The position numbers were made by a program, and so were the translations under genes. 64,000 bases of DNA, taken from Shewanella vesiculosa. GTDB taxonomy: Bacteria; Pseudomonadota; Gammaproteobacteria; Enterobacterales; Shewanellaceae. Of the stretch, positions 49,857 to 61,014 are shown piece after piece (position 1 is the first letter of the stretch; every line of letters begins with the position of its first letter). Location of the stretch: assembly GCF_021560015.1 (NCBI RefSeq), contig NZ_CP073588.1, positions 124,001 through 188,000 on the forward strand. The letters run 5' to 3'. Below the pieces are notes generated by a model. It saw only the letters and a list, made by a program, of their open reading frames with translations, did no database searches and was not told where the DNA came from.

Positions 49857-50547
49857 TACCAGGATGTTGGCCCACGACTCCCTATTACAAGGCCCTAAAA
49901 GTGATACTTTGATTGTTTTTGCTCATGGTGCGGGTGCCAATATGCATCATGAGTATATGGCGACGATGACGGATAAGTTAATAGCGCAAGGCTATCAAGT
50001 GTATCGATTTAATTTTTTGTATATGCAAGCCAATATGCAAGATGGAAAACGACGTCCGCCTGATAGAGCGCCTAAACTTCTCGCGCACTATGAACAAGTG
50101 CTACAGGACATTAAGCAAAAAATCGCCCTTGGTCAGATCAACTGTCAGCGAATCATCCTAGTGGGTAAGTCTATGGGCGGGCGGATGTCAGCGACATTGA
50201 CCAGTACCGATTATCAACGACAACAGCCCGGACTTGATGATGTCATGAGTAAAGTGGCAGCCATAGTCTGTTTAGGTTACCCGTTTATTCCCCTCAAAGG
50301 TGGCAAACCGCGTCTTGATCCTATTGTGCATAATGCTCTACCGATGTTAATTGTGCAGGGTGAGCGAGATAAGTTTGGCGATGTTCAGCAAGTGCCTACA
50401 TGGACGTTAGGCGAGCATACTCAAGTGTGTTGGATTGGTGATGGTGATCATAGTTTGCAACCGCGAAAATCGTCAGGTTTTACCCTCGAGGGCAATCTTA
50501 ATCAGGCTATTGAGTACATTCGGCAGTTTATTTCGCAATTAGGCTAA
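49837..50547 (+). CDS. KANL3/Tex30-type alpha/beta hydrolase
   Basis: About 236 residues. GTG 49837 is chosen because GAGGAG lies seven bases upstream; the TTG at 49819 is less likely. It overlaps the gcvA end by 20 bases. It has FAHGAGANMHHEYM, the nucleophile elbow GKSMGGRMS and an IGDGDHSL segment that holds the catalytic histidine. The enzyme class is a serine hydrolase; the substrate is unknown. The overlap suggests translational coupling with gcvA. Confidence 0.85.
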   Translation: MNCLPDNTRMLAHDSLLQGPKSDTLIVFAHGAGANMHHEYMATMTDKLIAQGYQVYRFNFLYMQANMQDGKRRPPDRAPKLLAHYEQVLQDIKQKIALGQINCQRIILVGKSMGGRMSATLTSTDYQRQQPGLDDVMSKVAAIVCLGYPFIPLKGGKPRLDPIVHNALPMLIVQGERDKFGDVQQVPTWTLGEHTQVCWIGDGDHSLQPRKSSGFTLEGNLNQAIEYIRQFISQLG

Positions 50548-50711
50548 GGCTTAAGTGCTATATGCTGTGTCTATTATGCTGATATCGGTATCAACGCCAG
50601 TAGCAACTTAATTACAGCTCTGATACACATGGTGATGGCTTAAGTCTCGAAAATGAGCTTGCTTCGGTAGTATGATGGATGATTAGTTTATGTTGTATGA
50701 GGTTAAGTAAG

Positions 50712-51092
50712 ATGAATAAAGGTCTATTACTCTTTGCCACTTTTAGTGGTTTTCTGGCCGTAGCACTGGGGGCTTTTGCTGCTCACGGACTTAAAACTAT
50801 CGCCCCACCAGAGCTGGTGAACATTTTTAAACTCGGGGTCGACTATCAGTTTTATCATACCTTCGGATTGATTGCATTGGCTTTTTCTGCCCATTGGATC
50901 CCATCTAAGTTGATCAATTGGGCTGCTTATAGCTTTATTGCTGGGATAATATTTTTTTCAGGTTCGTTATACCTTTATGCTTTTACGGGCGCTAAATGGA
51001 TTGGTCCAATTACGCCAATCGGAGGATTATGCTTCCTAGTCGGTTGGTTGTTATTTGCCGCGGCAATTTGGCATACAAAATCGCCTGAATAA
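50712..51092 (+). CDS. ygdD: DUF423 membrane protein YgdD-like
   Basis: About 126 residues from ATG 50712 (MNKGLLLFATFSGFLAVALGAFAAHGLK). It has four hydrophobic segments and the DUF423 motifs GAFAAHGLK, YQFYHTFGLIA and PITPIGGLCFLVGWLLF. The function is unknown. It has kept its place between gcvA and rlmM, as in E. coli. Confidence 0.9.
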   Translation: MNKGLLLFATFSGFLAVALGAFAAHGLKTIAPPELVNIFKLGVDYQFYHTFGLIALAFSAHWIPSKLINWAAYSFIAGIIFFSGSLYLYAFTGAKWIGPITPIGGLCFLVGWLLFAAAIWHTKSPE

Positions 51093-51188
51093 TGGCTTGG
51101 GTAAATTCTCCCACCTCGAGTATTTTTGGGTATAATGGCGGGATTATTATCTCGCGGTTATGCGAATATCCTTACGCTAAGGCTCCAA

Positions 51189-52278
51189 ATGAAAAACCTA
51201 TTCCTATTTTGTCGCTCAGGCTATGAAAAAGATTGTGCGGCAGAAATTCAACAACGTGCTGCAGAATTAAACGTCGGTGGCTTTGTAAAAACAAATCTCA
51301 ACGATGCTTATGTTATCTATCAATGTTTTGATGATAATGGTGCCGATACGTTAGCCAAGGATTTAGCGCTTAGTTCATTAGTGTTTGCGCGACAAATGTT
51401 TGCTGCCGGTGAGTTGTTGACTGATTTACCTGAACAAGATCGCGTTGGGCCGATTGTGGCTTCACTTGCCCAATTGTCAAAGTGTGGCGAGCTGCGTGTT
51501 GAAACACCTGATACAAATGAAGCTAAAGAATTATCGGCATTTTGTCGTAAATTGACCGTACCGCTTCGCCAAGGCCTAAAAAAAGAGTGGTGCATTGCTC
51601 AATGCTGAAAATGACCGTCGTCCAATTATTCATGTGTGTTTCATTGGACCTGGTAAAGCGTATGCGGGTTATTCCTTAAGCCATAATAGTTCACCACATT
51701 TTATGGGGATCCCGCGCTTAAGAATGGCTACGGATGCGCCGAGTCGCTCAAGCCTTAAGTTAGATGAAGCCTTCGGTGCTTTTTTAACCAAAGAAGAACA
51801 AGAAACTCGCTGTCGCAGTGGCCTAAATGCGGTTGACTTAGGGGCTTGCCCTGGTGGTTGGACCTACCAATTAGTTCGCCGTGGCATGATGGTTGCTGCC
51901 ATTGACAATGGTCCTATGGATCCAAAATTGATGGAAACCGGCCAAGTGAAGCATTACCGTGCCGATGGCTTTCGTTTTGAGCCGCCACGTAAAAATATTT
52001 ATTGGTTAGTGTGTGACATGGTTGAAAAGCCTGCTCGTGTTGCTGAGTTAATGGAAGCATGGGCAATTAATGGCTGGTTTAAAGAAGCTATTTTTAATCT
52101 TAAATTACCAATGAAGAGCCGCTATAAAGAAGTGAGCACTATCTTAGAAACCATGGCCACCATTTTAACTGAAAATGAAATCGATTTTAAAATGCAGTGT
52201 AAACACCTTTACCATGATCGTGATGAAGTGACGGTACATTTATGGATTTTCCCTGAAAAGGGTGTGAGCTACGCATAA
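51189..52278 (+). CDS. rlmM: 23S rRNA C2498 ribose 2'-O-methyltransferase RlmM, frame broken
   Basis: The start at 51189 ([16 protein letters not shown]) is the family start, with AAGG just upstream. The direct frame stops at 51608 with a non-family tail; a run of seven A at 51578-51584 is one base longer than needed, and the +1 frame then gives [23 protein letters not shown] and the methyltransferase part ([17 protein letters not shown]) to 52278. Corrected length is 362 residues, as in E. coli RlmM. It methylates C2498 of 23S rRNA with SAM. Confidence 0.92.
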
Positions 52279-52299
52279 GCATGCAATAGTATCGCAAAC

Positions 52300-52337
52300 A
52301 AAAAGCCCCTTATGCAGTAGTGCATAAGGGGCTTTTT
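52300..52337. terminator. Terminator after rlmM
   Basis: AAAAGCCCCTTATGCA/TGCATAAGGGGCTTTTT hairpin, usable in both directions between the convergent rlmM and isocitrate dehydrogenase genes. Confidence 0.9.
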
Positions 52338-52400
52338 GGTGAATGGCTGAGCAGATTAATCGCTGATGAGCTGAATAAACCGTCAGCCGTACGCTTAGTC

Positions 52401-53411
52401 CTAGACTAAACGATCCAGTACTGCTTGAGTAAAATCGGTCGTGCCGTGAGTACCGCCTAAATCGCGAGTCGTACGATCGCCTTCTTCTATCACTGCCGAT
52501 ACTGCACTGCGGATCATTTCAGCTTTATCAGACATGCCTAGGTATTCTAGCATTTGAATCGAGGCTAAAATAACGGATGTAGGATTGGCTAAGTTTTTGC
52601 CTGCAATATCAGGAGCACTGCCGTGTACCGCTTCAAAAATCGCAGCATCACGACCAATATTTGCGCCCGGTGCCATGCCTAAACCGCCCACTAGACCTGC
52701 ACATAGGTCTGACAAGATGTCACCAAATAGGTTTGTCGTCACGATAACATCAAAGTTTTCAGGATTCATAACCAGTTTCATGCAAGTAGCATCAACAATC
52801 ATTTCTTCAGTGGTAATGTCTGGGTAACGTAAGCTCACTTCACGTGCCACTTTCAAGAATAAACCTGAGGTTGATTTCATGATGTTAGCTTTGTGAACGA
52901 TAGTCACTTTTTTACGATTTTCTTTACGTGCAAGCTCGTAAGCAAAGGTGGTGATTTGTTCTGCGCCTTGACGGGTAATAATACTCGTCGCTTCTGCAGT
53001 TTGACCATCATCAGAGATTTTTTGTCCTAAACCTGAGTACATACCTTCAGTGTTTTCACGCACGGTAATAATATCAATGTTTTCATAACGCGCTTGAGTG
53101 CCTTTAAATGAAATCACTGGGCGCACGTTGGCATAAAGGGCAAACTTCTTACGTAAGCTCACATTAATTGAGGTAAAACCTTCTCCCACAGGAGTGGTTA
53201 ACGGACCTTTAAGAGTAATCCGGTTTTTCTCGATAAGATCTAAAGTACGTTGTGGTACTAATTCACCGTGCTTTTCTAACGCCGTTAACCCTGCATCTGC
53301 AAATTCATATTCAAAGTTACATCCTGCTTTGTCGAGGATTTTTAATGCTGAATCGATAATGCTTGGGCCAATCCCATCACCTGGGATCACGGTTATTGTA
53401 CGTTTTGACAT
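52401..53411 (-). CDS. Isocitrate dehydrogenase, short isopropylmalate-dehydrogenase-like form
   Basis: About 336 residues from ATG 53411 with AAGGA before it; the longer frame to 53426 starts at a GTG. It has ITVIPGDGIGPS, the substrate motif SLRKKFALYANVRP, TVRENTEGMYSG, DATCMKLVMNPENFDV and GGLGMAPGANIG. The short form is like the NAD-type IDH of Shewanella rather than E. coli Icd. It converts isocitrate to 2-oxoglutarate in the TCA cycle; coenzyme choice is inferred. Confidence 0.88.
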   Translation of the reverse strand: MSKRTITVIPGDGIGPSIIDSALKILDKAGCNFEYEFADAGLTALEKHGELVPQRTLDLIEKNRITLKGPLTTPVGEGFTSINVSLRKKFALYANVRPVISFKGTQARYENIDIITVRENTEGMYSGLGQKISDDGQTAEATSIITRQGAEQITTFAYELARKENRKKVTIVHKANIMKSTSGLFLKVAREVSLRYPDITTEEMIVDATCMKLVMNPENFDVIVTTNLFGDILSDLCAGLVGGLGMAPGANIGRDAAIFEAVHGSAPDIAGKNLANPTSVILASIQMLEYLGMSDKAEMIRSAVSAVIEEGDRTTRDLGGTHGTTDFTQAVLDRLV

Positions 53412-53426
53412 GAATAGTCCTTCCAC

Positions 53427-53862
53427 GGTTGTGGTTACTGCAATTGATAGACCGTATACATGACACGGCTAGGTGACGATAAAAAGCGTCGTTTTTCTGC
53501 GGCGTATTTTAACGACTTTTAATGTTTATTTACAGAAAATAGTGAGTATTATCACATTAATTCCGTTATTTTTAAGTCAATTCTAATTTGATTGTTTTAC
53601 TATGAACCTTTATTACAAATTGTTTACGTGTAAAGCATCTCAAGGCTGAATGATGTTGGTCGGTTTATGTTTTATTGTCGTGCATTAGCTTATTCGGTGA
53701 GCTTTTTTTATATAGACGACCTTGGTCGAATGCAATGCGTTAAATCGATTACAGACTGCTTAAGTCAACTGTTGACTCGTTAAGATTAAAGATGATCTAT
53801 TTACGAGCCCATTACGATAATCTGTTCCAGTTATGGACTATGGGAACTATTAGAGGAAAACT
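53427..53862. other. 436-base divergent intergenic region
   Basis: It holds the promoters of the isocitrate dehydrogenase and of the second S9 peptidase. There is a palindrome AGTCAA-CTG-TTGACT at 53763-53777 and a second one, CGACC-TT-GGTCG, at 53717-53728. The rest is AT-rich with no ORF. Confidence 0.45.
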
Positions 53863-56698
53863 GTGAAATTATTTAATTTAATTCCATTGGCAGTCTGTCT
53901 GTCATTGAGCGCCCATGCGGCGCCCCAACGTGCATTGTCTCTCGATGACATTATGCATTTTGAAACCCTTCAACAGCTGGTTATTTCTGATAATGGCGCA
54001 GTTATTGCTGTACAGGCTACTCCTGATAGAGGCGATAGTCGTGCATTAATTCGTTTTAGTGATAATCGTAAACAATATGAAATTGCCAATGGCACCAATG
54101 TCCAAGTCAGTGCTGATGGTAAATATGTTGTGGCGACAATTGAAGCGAGCTTATTTGACCGAGAAACGAAAAAGAAAGACGACTTACCTCATCAAGTGGT
54201 GTTACTGAACACCGAAAATGGCAAGCAGCAGCAATTTGATAAGGTCGACTCCGCAGTATTTAGCGATGACGGTCATTTTCTGGTTTTAAAGTTTGACGTG
54301 GCTAAAGCTGAATCGACAGAGACTAAAACAACATCTCCAGCAGCTCAGTCCGGTTCATCAGCGCTTGAAGCGAGTATTGTTGAAAATAACGCCAAGACTG
54401 ATTCTGCTCAATCTCAAACTGAAAAAGCCGATAAAGGCGCTGATATTCAGCTGATTAATTTAGCCACAGACCAAAAAACATTATTATCGAATGTGACTCA
54501 ATTTGCCTTTGATAAAGTTGCACAACATTTGGTTGCGGTAGTCAATCAAGATGATAGTCAACTACACCAAGTCGTGTTAGTCACGCTCGATAATCAACAA
54601 CAGCGTCCGCTTTACAGCAGTAAAAATGAACATATTGAAGCATTAGCTATCAGCGACAATGGCCAATATGTTGCGGTAACTAAAGGCATGGCAAGTGCTT
54701 TACGTTATGGCCGAGAGCATAATTTGTTGTTACTCGATGTACAAAATAATCAACAACAGCAGTTTGCTCCGACCAAGAAGTGGACATATAACCAATATTC
54801 AAGCTTACAGTTTTCAAAAGATGGCCAGCGTTTATTTGTTGGCCGAGTGCCAACAGTAGGGCAGCAAGCTGAATTAGCTGATTATCAAAATCCAAATGAT
54901 GTCTTTAATCCTGAGATTATTACCGCCAAAAAACAGCTACGTATTTGGCATGGTGATGATGCCAAAATTAAGCCTCAAGAAGTTAAAGAATATGAGCAAG
55001 AATTAAAACGCACTTATCTAGCGGTTTTACACCTTGACTCAAATAAGGTTGTCCAATTAGCAGACCAAGTTGTGCCTGATGTGACCTATGGCGAGCAACC
55101 ACGTTTCTTGTTAGCCAGCTCAGATGTGCCATATCAGAAGATGGTGACTTGGGCAGGCTTTTATCGCGATGTCTATTTAGTGGACGTTAACAACGGTAAC
55201 AAAACGCTAGTGTTAACTCAGCAACCCAGTGATGCGATGCCGACGTTATCACCCAATGCCAAGTTCTTAGCTTATTACCAGCAAGGTAACGTATTTTTAT
55301 TTGATGTTGCCTCTCAGCGTCGGGTTAATTTAAGCGCAAATATTACTACTCCTTTTGCTGATGAAGACCATGATTATCCCAGCGCAGCTCCCGGGTTACG
55401 GCTTTGGTCCTTGGTTGGCCGACGATAGTGCGATAACGGTATATGACAAATATGATGTCTGGCAGTTTAATACTGCATCAAAACAAGGCTTTATGTTGAC
55501 CAATGGGGAAGGGCGTAAACAGAAAACTCAATTTAGGCTAGTCGGCCTAGTCAAAAAAGATGAATTATTACCTGCGGTCGTTAACAATGCTGAGACTGTG
55601 TTGTTGCAAGGCTATAATTATCTATCAAAAGCGGATGGGTTTTTTAGCGCTAAAATCGGCGTGGCTGGTGTGAGTCGTTTAACTGAAAGTAATAGTAAAT
55701 TAACCTTACTGGCTAGAGCGAATAAAGCCGCTGCAGTGGTATTTACAAAGCAGCGCTATGACTTATATCCAGACTTGTATGTTGCCGATAATACCTCGCC
55801 ACAGAAAGCCGTTCAGTTAACTACGCTTGATAAACAACGTGAACCATTTAACTGGGGCAATGCAGAATTAGTCCATTGGCGAGATGGCGATGGTGTCAAA
55901 ATGGACGGGGTGTTAATTAAGCCAGCAAATTATCAAGCAGGCAAACAGTATCCCACGCTGGTGTATTTTTACCGCTTTATGAGTGACAGGTTATATGCTT
56001 TTCCTGATATGAAGCTCAATCACCGACCAAACTTTGCATGGTATGCAGACAATGGTTACGCTATTTTCTTACCCGATATCCGTTTTGAAATTGGTTATCC
56101 AGGCATTTCGTCAGTAAAAGCATTGACTGCAGGAGTGCAACAGCTAATTGAAATGGGCGTGACTGATCCAGATGCCGTGGGTATTCAGGGGCATTCATGG
56201 GGTGGTTATCAAAGCGCTTTTGCGGTAACACAAACCAATATCTTTAAAGCGGTTGTTACTGGTGCTCCGGTGTCGAATATGACCAGTGCTTATAGTGGTA
56301 TTCGTCATGGGTCAGGCTTAGCAAGACAGTTTCAATACGAAACTGGCCAGAGCCGAATCGGAGAAAGTTTATTTGCTGCGCCGCAAAAATACATAGAAAA
56401 CTCGCCTATTTTTTATGTAGACCGTATTCAAACTCCAATGATGATCATGTTTGGTGATAAAGATGATGCTGTGCCTTGGGAACAAGGCGTTGAGTTATAT
56501 CTGGCTATGCGCCGCGCAGGGAAGGATGTGGTGTTTTTACAATATCAAGATGAGCCACACCATTTGAAAAAGTATCCTAATAAGCTTGATTACAGTATTA
56601 AGATGAAGCAGTACTTTGATCATTATTTGAAAGGCACACCTGCTCCAGATTGGCTGCGCCAAGGCGAATCTTATCAGGAGTACAAAAAAGCAGATTAA
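53863..56698 (+). CDS. Secreted S9-family prolyl oligopeptidase, frame broken
   Basis: The GTG start has AGAGGAAAA just upstream, followed by a signal peptide ending AHA. The first frame (to 55428) is the beta-propeller part. At 55390-55396 the codons CCC GGG TTA break a run that in the +1 frame continues GYGFGPWLADDSAITVYDKYD; the catalytic domain then runs to 56698 with GHSWGGY (nucleophile), MFGDKDDAVPW and QDEPHHLKK. One extra G in the GGG explains the break. Corrected length is about 944 residues. It differs from the 902-3382 peptidase in length and motifs. A terminator follows. Confidence 0.88.
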
Positions 56699-56722
56699 TG
56701 TTATAAGCTATTGCGGATGAAC

Positions 56723-56757
56723 AAAAAGGCCCTAACTGTTTCGGTTAGGGCCTTTTT
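56723..56757. terminator. Terminator after the second S9 peptidase
   Basis: AAAAAGGCCCTAAC/GTTAGGGCCTTTTT hairpin, usable in both directions. Confidence 0.9.
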
Positions 56758-56783
56758 GCTGAATTTATTGATTGTCGAAAGTA

Positions 56784-57182
56784 TTATTGCGGTGCTTTAC
56801 CTGCGATAGGCAGATCAAAATATTGTTGCTGAGTATCTTGTCCCCATGCCACTAAAAGATTATCTCTGAACAACAATGGTGTACATTCTTCTTTAGTGGT
56901 TTCGCCATCTGACTTTACATGATGGGTGCGGTAATACATCACTTGATATTGACCATCAACACCCGTTTTAGCTTCGACAAAATCTGCGCTGCCTAGTAAG
57001 GTTCGGATCTCATCAAGACTTTGGCCAAAGTGAATGTCACTCATTTTTTGTAAATTAAATGCTTGGCGATCGTCCCAAGCTCGGTCTTCTGGTTGAGGTT
57101 CATAAACAAAAATGACGACAGCGACAAACAACAAATAGGCTGTGAAAATGCCACCTATGATATAGCTTACTTTTGAGTTCAT
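56784..57182 (-). CDS. DUF3192 family membrane-anchored protein
   Basis: A 132-residue protein with one N-terminal membrane segment (IIGGIFTAYLLFVAVVIFVY) and a soluble part containing FGQSLDEIRTLLGSADFVEAK and a VMYYRTHHVKSDGETTKEE segment. It resembles the DUF3192 proteins of Shewanella and Vibrio, which have no known role; the SmpA/BamE-like pattern of the second half is noted but not proven. Confidence 0.8.
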   Translation of the reverse strand: MNSKVSYIIGGIFTAYLLFVAVVIFVYEPQPEDRAWDDRQAFNLQKMSDIHFGQSLDEIRTLLGSADFVEAKTGVDGQYQVMYYRTHHVKSDGETTKEECTPLLFRDNLLVAWGQDTQQQYFDLPIAGKAPQ

Positions 57183-57243
57183 AATGCGTTTAATCCGTTA
57201 TGCTATGAAGATCGTTTTTATTATTGGATGATTTATTATTACA

Positions 57244-58011
57244 CTAGTTTGATATTGGTTTAGTTCTAAATTGTTTCAAATTAATATTCAACGGGATATT
57301 GCATTGTAACTGCGCTAATTTGTAGCTAATGCGGGCGATTTCTTTTCCTTCCGCTAACTTAAGTGCTTGTTTAGCGCCAAGGTTGTCTAGCGAACGATAT
57401 AAATTAGCTAAGGTTCTGAACTTGTTGAGCAAGTCGGCTGCTGATTTTGGACCTATCCCCATAATGCCGGGAATTTTATTACCACTGTCTCCCGCCAATG
57501 CAATAAAGTCGAGCATTTGATATTGCTCTATTCCGAGTTTTTTCCCGTATTCTGTAACATCAAAAAACTGTTGATTAAAGTGATCCCATAAGGTGAGATT
57601 TTTGCTAGGTAATTGACTAAAGCCTTTGTCGGTTGACACTATGATAACCTCGCCACTGTTACTGATCATCTTCATCGCGAGAGTCGCGATGACATCGTCA
57701 GCTTCTGATGGCGCATCGAAAGAGTTAATGTCTTGCTCGGCTAAAGTCGCTTTGATATTTACTAGGCCATCACTTAATGCTGTTGGCATTGGTTTGCGAC
57801 CTTTTTTATAATCGTTATACAGTGTTTTGCGCCAAGAGGGCTCATTGCCGTCCCAGACAACAATACAATGCGTGGGTTGATGCTGTAGCAACATTTTTTT
57901 AGATGCGGCCAGCACACGTTCTTGTACGCTGGCTATATCGTTTTCATCTGGCAACACCGCATGAATACGGCGCACCAGATTAAGTCCATCGATAATGAGT
58001 AATTTATTCAT
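57244..58011 (-). CDS. xni: Flap endonuclease Xni (ExoIX)
   Basis: A 255-residue protein with the 5'-3' exonuclease/flap domain: [37 protein letters not shown], then [11 protein letters not shown] and the helix-hairpin-helix [15 protein letters not shown]. It is the short FEN paralog of E. coli (Xni). The start overlaps the ppnN stop by eight bases, so it is translationally coupled. E. coli shows the same neighbour. Confidence 0.93.
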   Translation of the reverse strand: MNKLLIIDGLNLVRRIHAVLPDENDIASVQERVLAASKKMLLQHQPTHCIVVWDGNEPSWRKTLYNDYKKGRKPMPTALSDGLVNIKATLAEQDINSFDAPSEADDVIATLAMKMISNSGEVIIVSTDKGFSQLPSKNLTLWDHFNQQFFDVTEYGKKLGIEQYQMLDFIALAGDSGNKIPGIMGIGPKSAADLLNKFRTLANLYRSLDNLGAKQALKLAEGKEIARISYKLAQLQCNIPLNINLKQFRTKPISN

Positions 58012-59368
58012 TGGTTTTTATTATGTTGTAGCAGGGCACGTAAGCACTTCCTGGCAGTTTCATTCGTTGTTGTTTAACAAAAGCGTTTAATAGCTTATCC
58101 ATCATCAGCATGAGTTTAGGATCACCTTTAATCTTAAAGGGGCCGAACTGTTGGATCAACTTGATTGTGTCACCTTTTACGTTACCGGCAACAATTCCTG
58201 AAAATGCTTTACGCAAGTTGGCGGCAAGTTCTGCTTTGTTATCTTGAAAGTAGAGATTTAAATTTGCCATAACCTCATGGGTTGGTGCAAAGGGTAATTG
58301 AAATTCGGGTTCAATTTTTAATGACCATTGATATTGGTAAGCATCACATTTTTGTTTGCGATAGGCTTTGACTTGCTCCATACCCTGTTTCATTACTTGA
58401 GCCACTTTGACGGGATCATCAATAATAATTTGATATTTGCTTTGTGCTTCAATGCCTAACGTGGCACCAATAAATTCATCAATAACAGTAAAGTAGTCAG
58501 CACTTTCAGCTGGTCCCGTTAGCACCAGTGGAAAACATGAATCGCTATTGTCTTTATTTAATAAGATACCCAGAAAATAGAGTAATTCTTCTGCCGTTCC
58601 GGCTCCGCCAGGAAAAATAACAATCCCATGGCCTAAACGAACAAAGGCTTCGAGGCGTTTTTCGATATCGGGTAAAATGACCAATTCATTGACGATTTGA
58701 TTGGGTGGTTCAGCGGCAATAATACTTGGCTCAGTTAAACCGATATAGCGGGCGTTGTGTACTCTTTGTTTGGCATGTGCAATAGCGGCACCTTTCATTG
58801 GGCCTTCCATTGCGCCAGGTCCGCAACCGGTACATATATCTAATCGGCGTAGCCCCAGTTGGTAACCCACATCTCGTGTATATTGATGCTCAACTGCGTT
58901 GATACTGTGTCCTCCCCAACAGACCACCACATTAGGATCTTTCATTGGTGAGATTGCCTGAGCATTGCGTAAAATATCAAACACCACATTAGTAATGTGA
59001 GTCGCATTGCTTAAATCTATGTGTTTTAAATTCTCGTATTTATTGCTGATATAAATAATATCGCGCAGCACAGCAAATAAGTGCTCTTGAATACCAGTGA
59101 TAATTTCACCGTCGACGAAGGCTTTCATCGGCGGATCAATGAGCTCAATCTGTATGCCTCTTTCGCGTTGTAATATATTGATGCTGAAGGATTCGTAACG
59201 ATGAAATAGTGCTTCAGAGCTATCGCTGATGAGGCCTGAAGCTAATACTGCTAGTGAGCAGTTTCGGTATAATTGATAAAGGTCGCTTTTTGCACCTTGT
59301 TTTAGTCGCTCTACTTCTAATTGAGAAAGCTGATCTAGGCTACCATTTGGACTAATCTTTACTATCAT
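58004..59368 (-). CDS. ppnN: Pyrimidine/purine nucleotide 5'-monophosphate nucleosidase PpnN (YgdH)
   Basis: About 454 residues. ATG 59368 gives [19 protein letters not shown], as in E. coli PpnN, with AAAGGAG just upstream. The LOG-family centre has [16 protein letters not shown] and the PGGAGTAEE catalytic motif. The C-terminal domain is [12 protein letters not shown]. It cleaves nucleoside monophosphates and in E. coli is regulated by (p)ppGpp. It forms an operon with xni. Confidence 0.93.
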   Translation of the reverse strand: MIVKISPNGSLDQLSQLEVERLKQGAKSDLYQLYRNCSLAVLASGLISDSSEALFHRYESFSINILQRERGIQIELIDPPMKAFVDGEIITGIQEHLFAVLRDIIYISNKYENLKHIDLSNATHITNVVFDILRNAQAISPMKDPNVVVCWGGHSINAVEHQYTRDVGYQLGLRRLDICTGCGPGAMEGPMKGAAIAHAKQRVHNARYIGLTEPSIIAAEPPNQIVNELVILPDIEKRLEAFVRLGHGIVIFPGGAGTAEELLYFLGILLNKDNSDSCFPLVLTGPAESADYFTVIDEFIGATLGIEAQSKYQIIIDDPVKVAQVMKQGMEQVKAYRKQKCDAYQYQWSLKIEPEFQLPFAPTHEVMANLNLYFQDNKAELAANLRKAFSGIVAGNVKGDTIKLIQQFGPFKIKGDPKLMLMMDKLLNAFVKQQRMKLPGSAYVPCYNIIKTNE

Positions 59369-59430
59369 AAGCAACTCCTTTGGACTCGAGTAATTGATGC
59401 CGAGTCCAAAGAGAACTGTCTTAGGATGGG

Positions 59431-61014
59431 CTAGATATCAATAACGACTCGGTCCCTGCCGTTGTTTTTTGCTTGGTATAATGCAGCATCTGCTCTTTCG
59501 AAAGCTTCTTCAAGCGTTTCGTTTTCCATGACTTGTGCTGCACCTATAGATAATGTAACTGTAATTCTCTGATTTTTAAACTTAAATGGAATATTTTTGA
59601 TTTTATCTTTAACGCGATTCAATAATTGAGAGATATTTTCATCAGTAATATCAGGTAATAGTAATACAAATTCTTCGCCACCATAACGGGCAACAAACTC
59701 ACTATCTCGTAATGAGTTTTTTAAGGCCATAGCAATAACTTGCAGGGTTTTATCTCCGGTGCTGTGACCAAAGGTGTCGTTAATCACTTTAAAATGGTCT
59801 ATATCAGTAATGGCTATCCATAATGGCGTTTTAAAGCGGACATGGTTGCGATAGTCTTGCTCCATTCTATCTTCTAATGCTGTCCTGTTTGCCAGTTGGG
59901 TCAGCGGATCGAGTAGATTGAGCTTTTGATGTTCAAACAGTTTTTCTTTGTAATTGTTGGCTTCTTGACTCATCGAGTTGAGTTCTTTACGCATAGATTC
60001 AATCGACTTACGTAACAGTGTTTGTTCACGCTGCTCTAGGGCTTCTTTACGAGAAAGAGCATCACGAAGAGAGGATAACTGTATCGTTAGTTGGGTCTTT
60101 AATTCGTTAAGACTATCAGCATCAGCGACTAACTCGTCTGCGTTGTTAACGCGTAAATTAATCTCTTTATTTAATTGGCCTTTAAGCTGCTCACTGCGTT
60201 GGTTATTGTTATAGCTGTTATTGACGACATCGCGGACTATGGACAAGGCATCATTAAGTGCAAATAAAAAGTCTTGTGATGCGCTTTTTTCACGTGCAAT
60301 ATTTTCTAACAGTAAACTTAATATTGATTGGTAAGAGTCGAGTAAACTGCTCAAGCTAATATCACCAAGTAATATTTCTTTTATGACTAGAATTTGGTCG
60401 CGTTGATCTTTTCTAAACTCAATTTCGGCAATCTTAGCAGCAAGCTCTTTGGCAAGTTGAACGTGCTGAGGCAAAATCTGGTAATCGTCTGCATCGGCAA
60501 ATTCGTTTTTTAAAATTTCTTCATAGAAAAAAATCAGCTTTTCGACTTTTGGGATGTATTCCCATACTGTATGAAATGGTTTACCGAGTTCTTGTTTAAA
60601 ATAAGTCAGTTCTTTTTTGAGTTTTTCTGGGGCTGAATCAATGCGTTGGATCTGACGGATAACTCGATTAAGGCCGTTACGGCTGTCTTCTAAACGCGTC
60701 ATTGTTTGGTTGTATTGAGATTTTAACAAGCGTTCAATGTCGACTAATTCTGGCAGTGCTTCATCAATTTGTTCAAAATTGTGCATATGATGGCGCAATT
60801 TTGCCAGTTTATTGTCGAGTTCAATACATTGTCCTTTGCAGGCAAGACTGAGATGGGAGATAAATTGAATCAGTGTTTTCAATTTACCATTGCGATCGAC
60901 GTTTATCTCTTCGAGAGCAAGTTTGGCTGCGTGGAGCTTTTGCTTCATCAACGAAATTTGTGTTATCGCTGTATTTGACTCTTTCATGTTGCAGTGCCTA
61001 CTCTCATTTTTCAT
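59431..61014 (-). CDS. Cytoplasmic coiled-coil diguanylate cyclase
   Basis: A 527-residue protein with no membrane segment. Residues 1-365 are mostly helical with coiled-coil stretches. The C-terminal GGDEF domain has [15 protein letters not shown] and ARYGGEEF. Before GGEEF the I-site position reads RDSE rather than RxxD, so product inhibition may be lost. It should make c-di-GMP. Two starts are possible, ATG 61014 or ATG 60987; no clear ribosome site decides. It lies downstream of the TPR protein gene on the same strand. Confidence 0.88.
   Translation of the reverse strand: MKNESRHCNMKESNTAITQISLMKQKLHAAKLALEEINVDRNGKLKTLIQFISHLSLACKGQCIELDNKLAKLRHHMHNFEQIDEALPELVDIERLLKSQYNQTMTRLEDSRNGLNRVIRQIQRIDSAPEKLKKELTYFKQELGKPFHTVWEYIPKVEKLIFFYEEILKNEFADADDYQILPQHVQLAKELAAKIAEIEFRKDQRDQILVIKEILLGDISLSSLLDSYQSILSLLLENIAREKSASQDFLFALNDALSIVRDVVNNSYNNNQRSEQLKGQLNKEINLRVNNADELVADADSLNELKTQLTIQLSSLRDALSRKEALEQREQTLLRKSIESMRKELNSMSQEANNYKEKLFEHQKLNLLDPLTQLANRTALEDRMEQDYRNHVRFKTPLWIAITDIDHFKVINDTFGHSTGDKTLQVIAMALKNSLRDSEFVARYGGEEFVLLLPDITDENISQLLNRVKDKIKNIPFKFKNQRITVTLSIGAAQVMENETLEEAFERADAALYQAKNNGRDRVVIDI

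Noticed and set aside
14642..55396. RF2-type programmed frameshift (CTTTGA with upstream SD) at the breaks
   Set aside because: None of the sites has a stop codon at the slip position or a Shine-Dalgarno-like stimulator just before it, so the classical mechanism does not apply.
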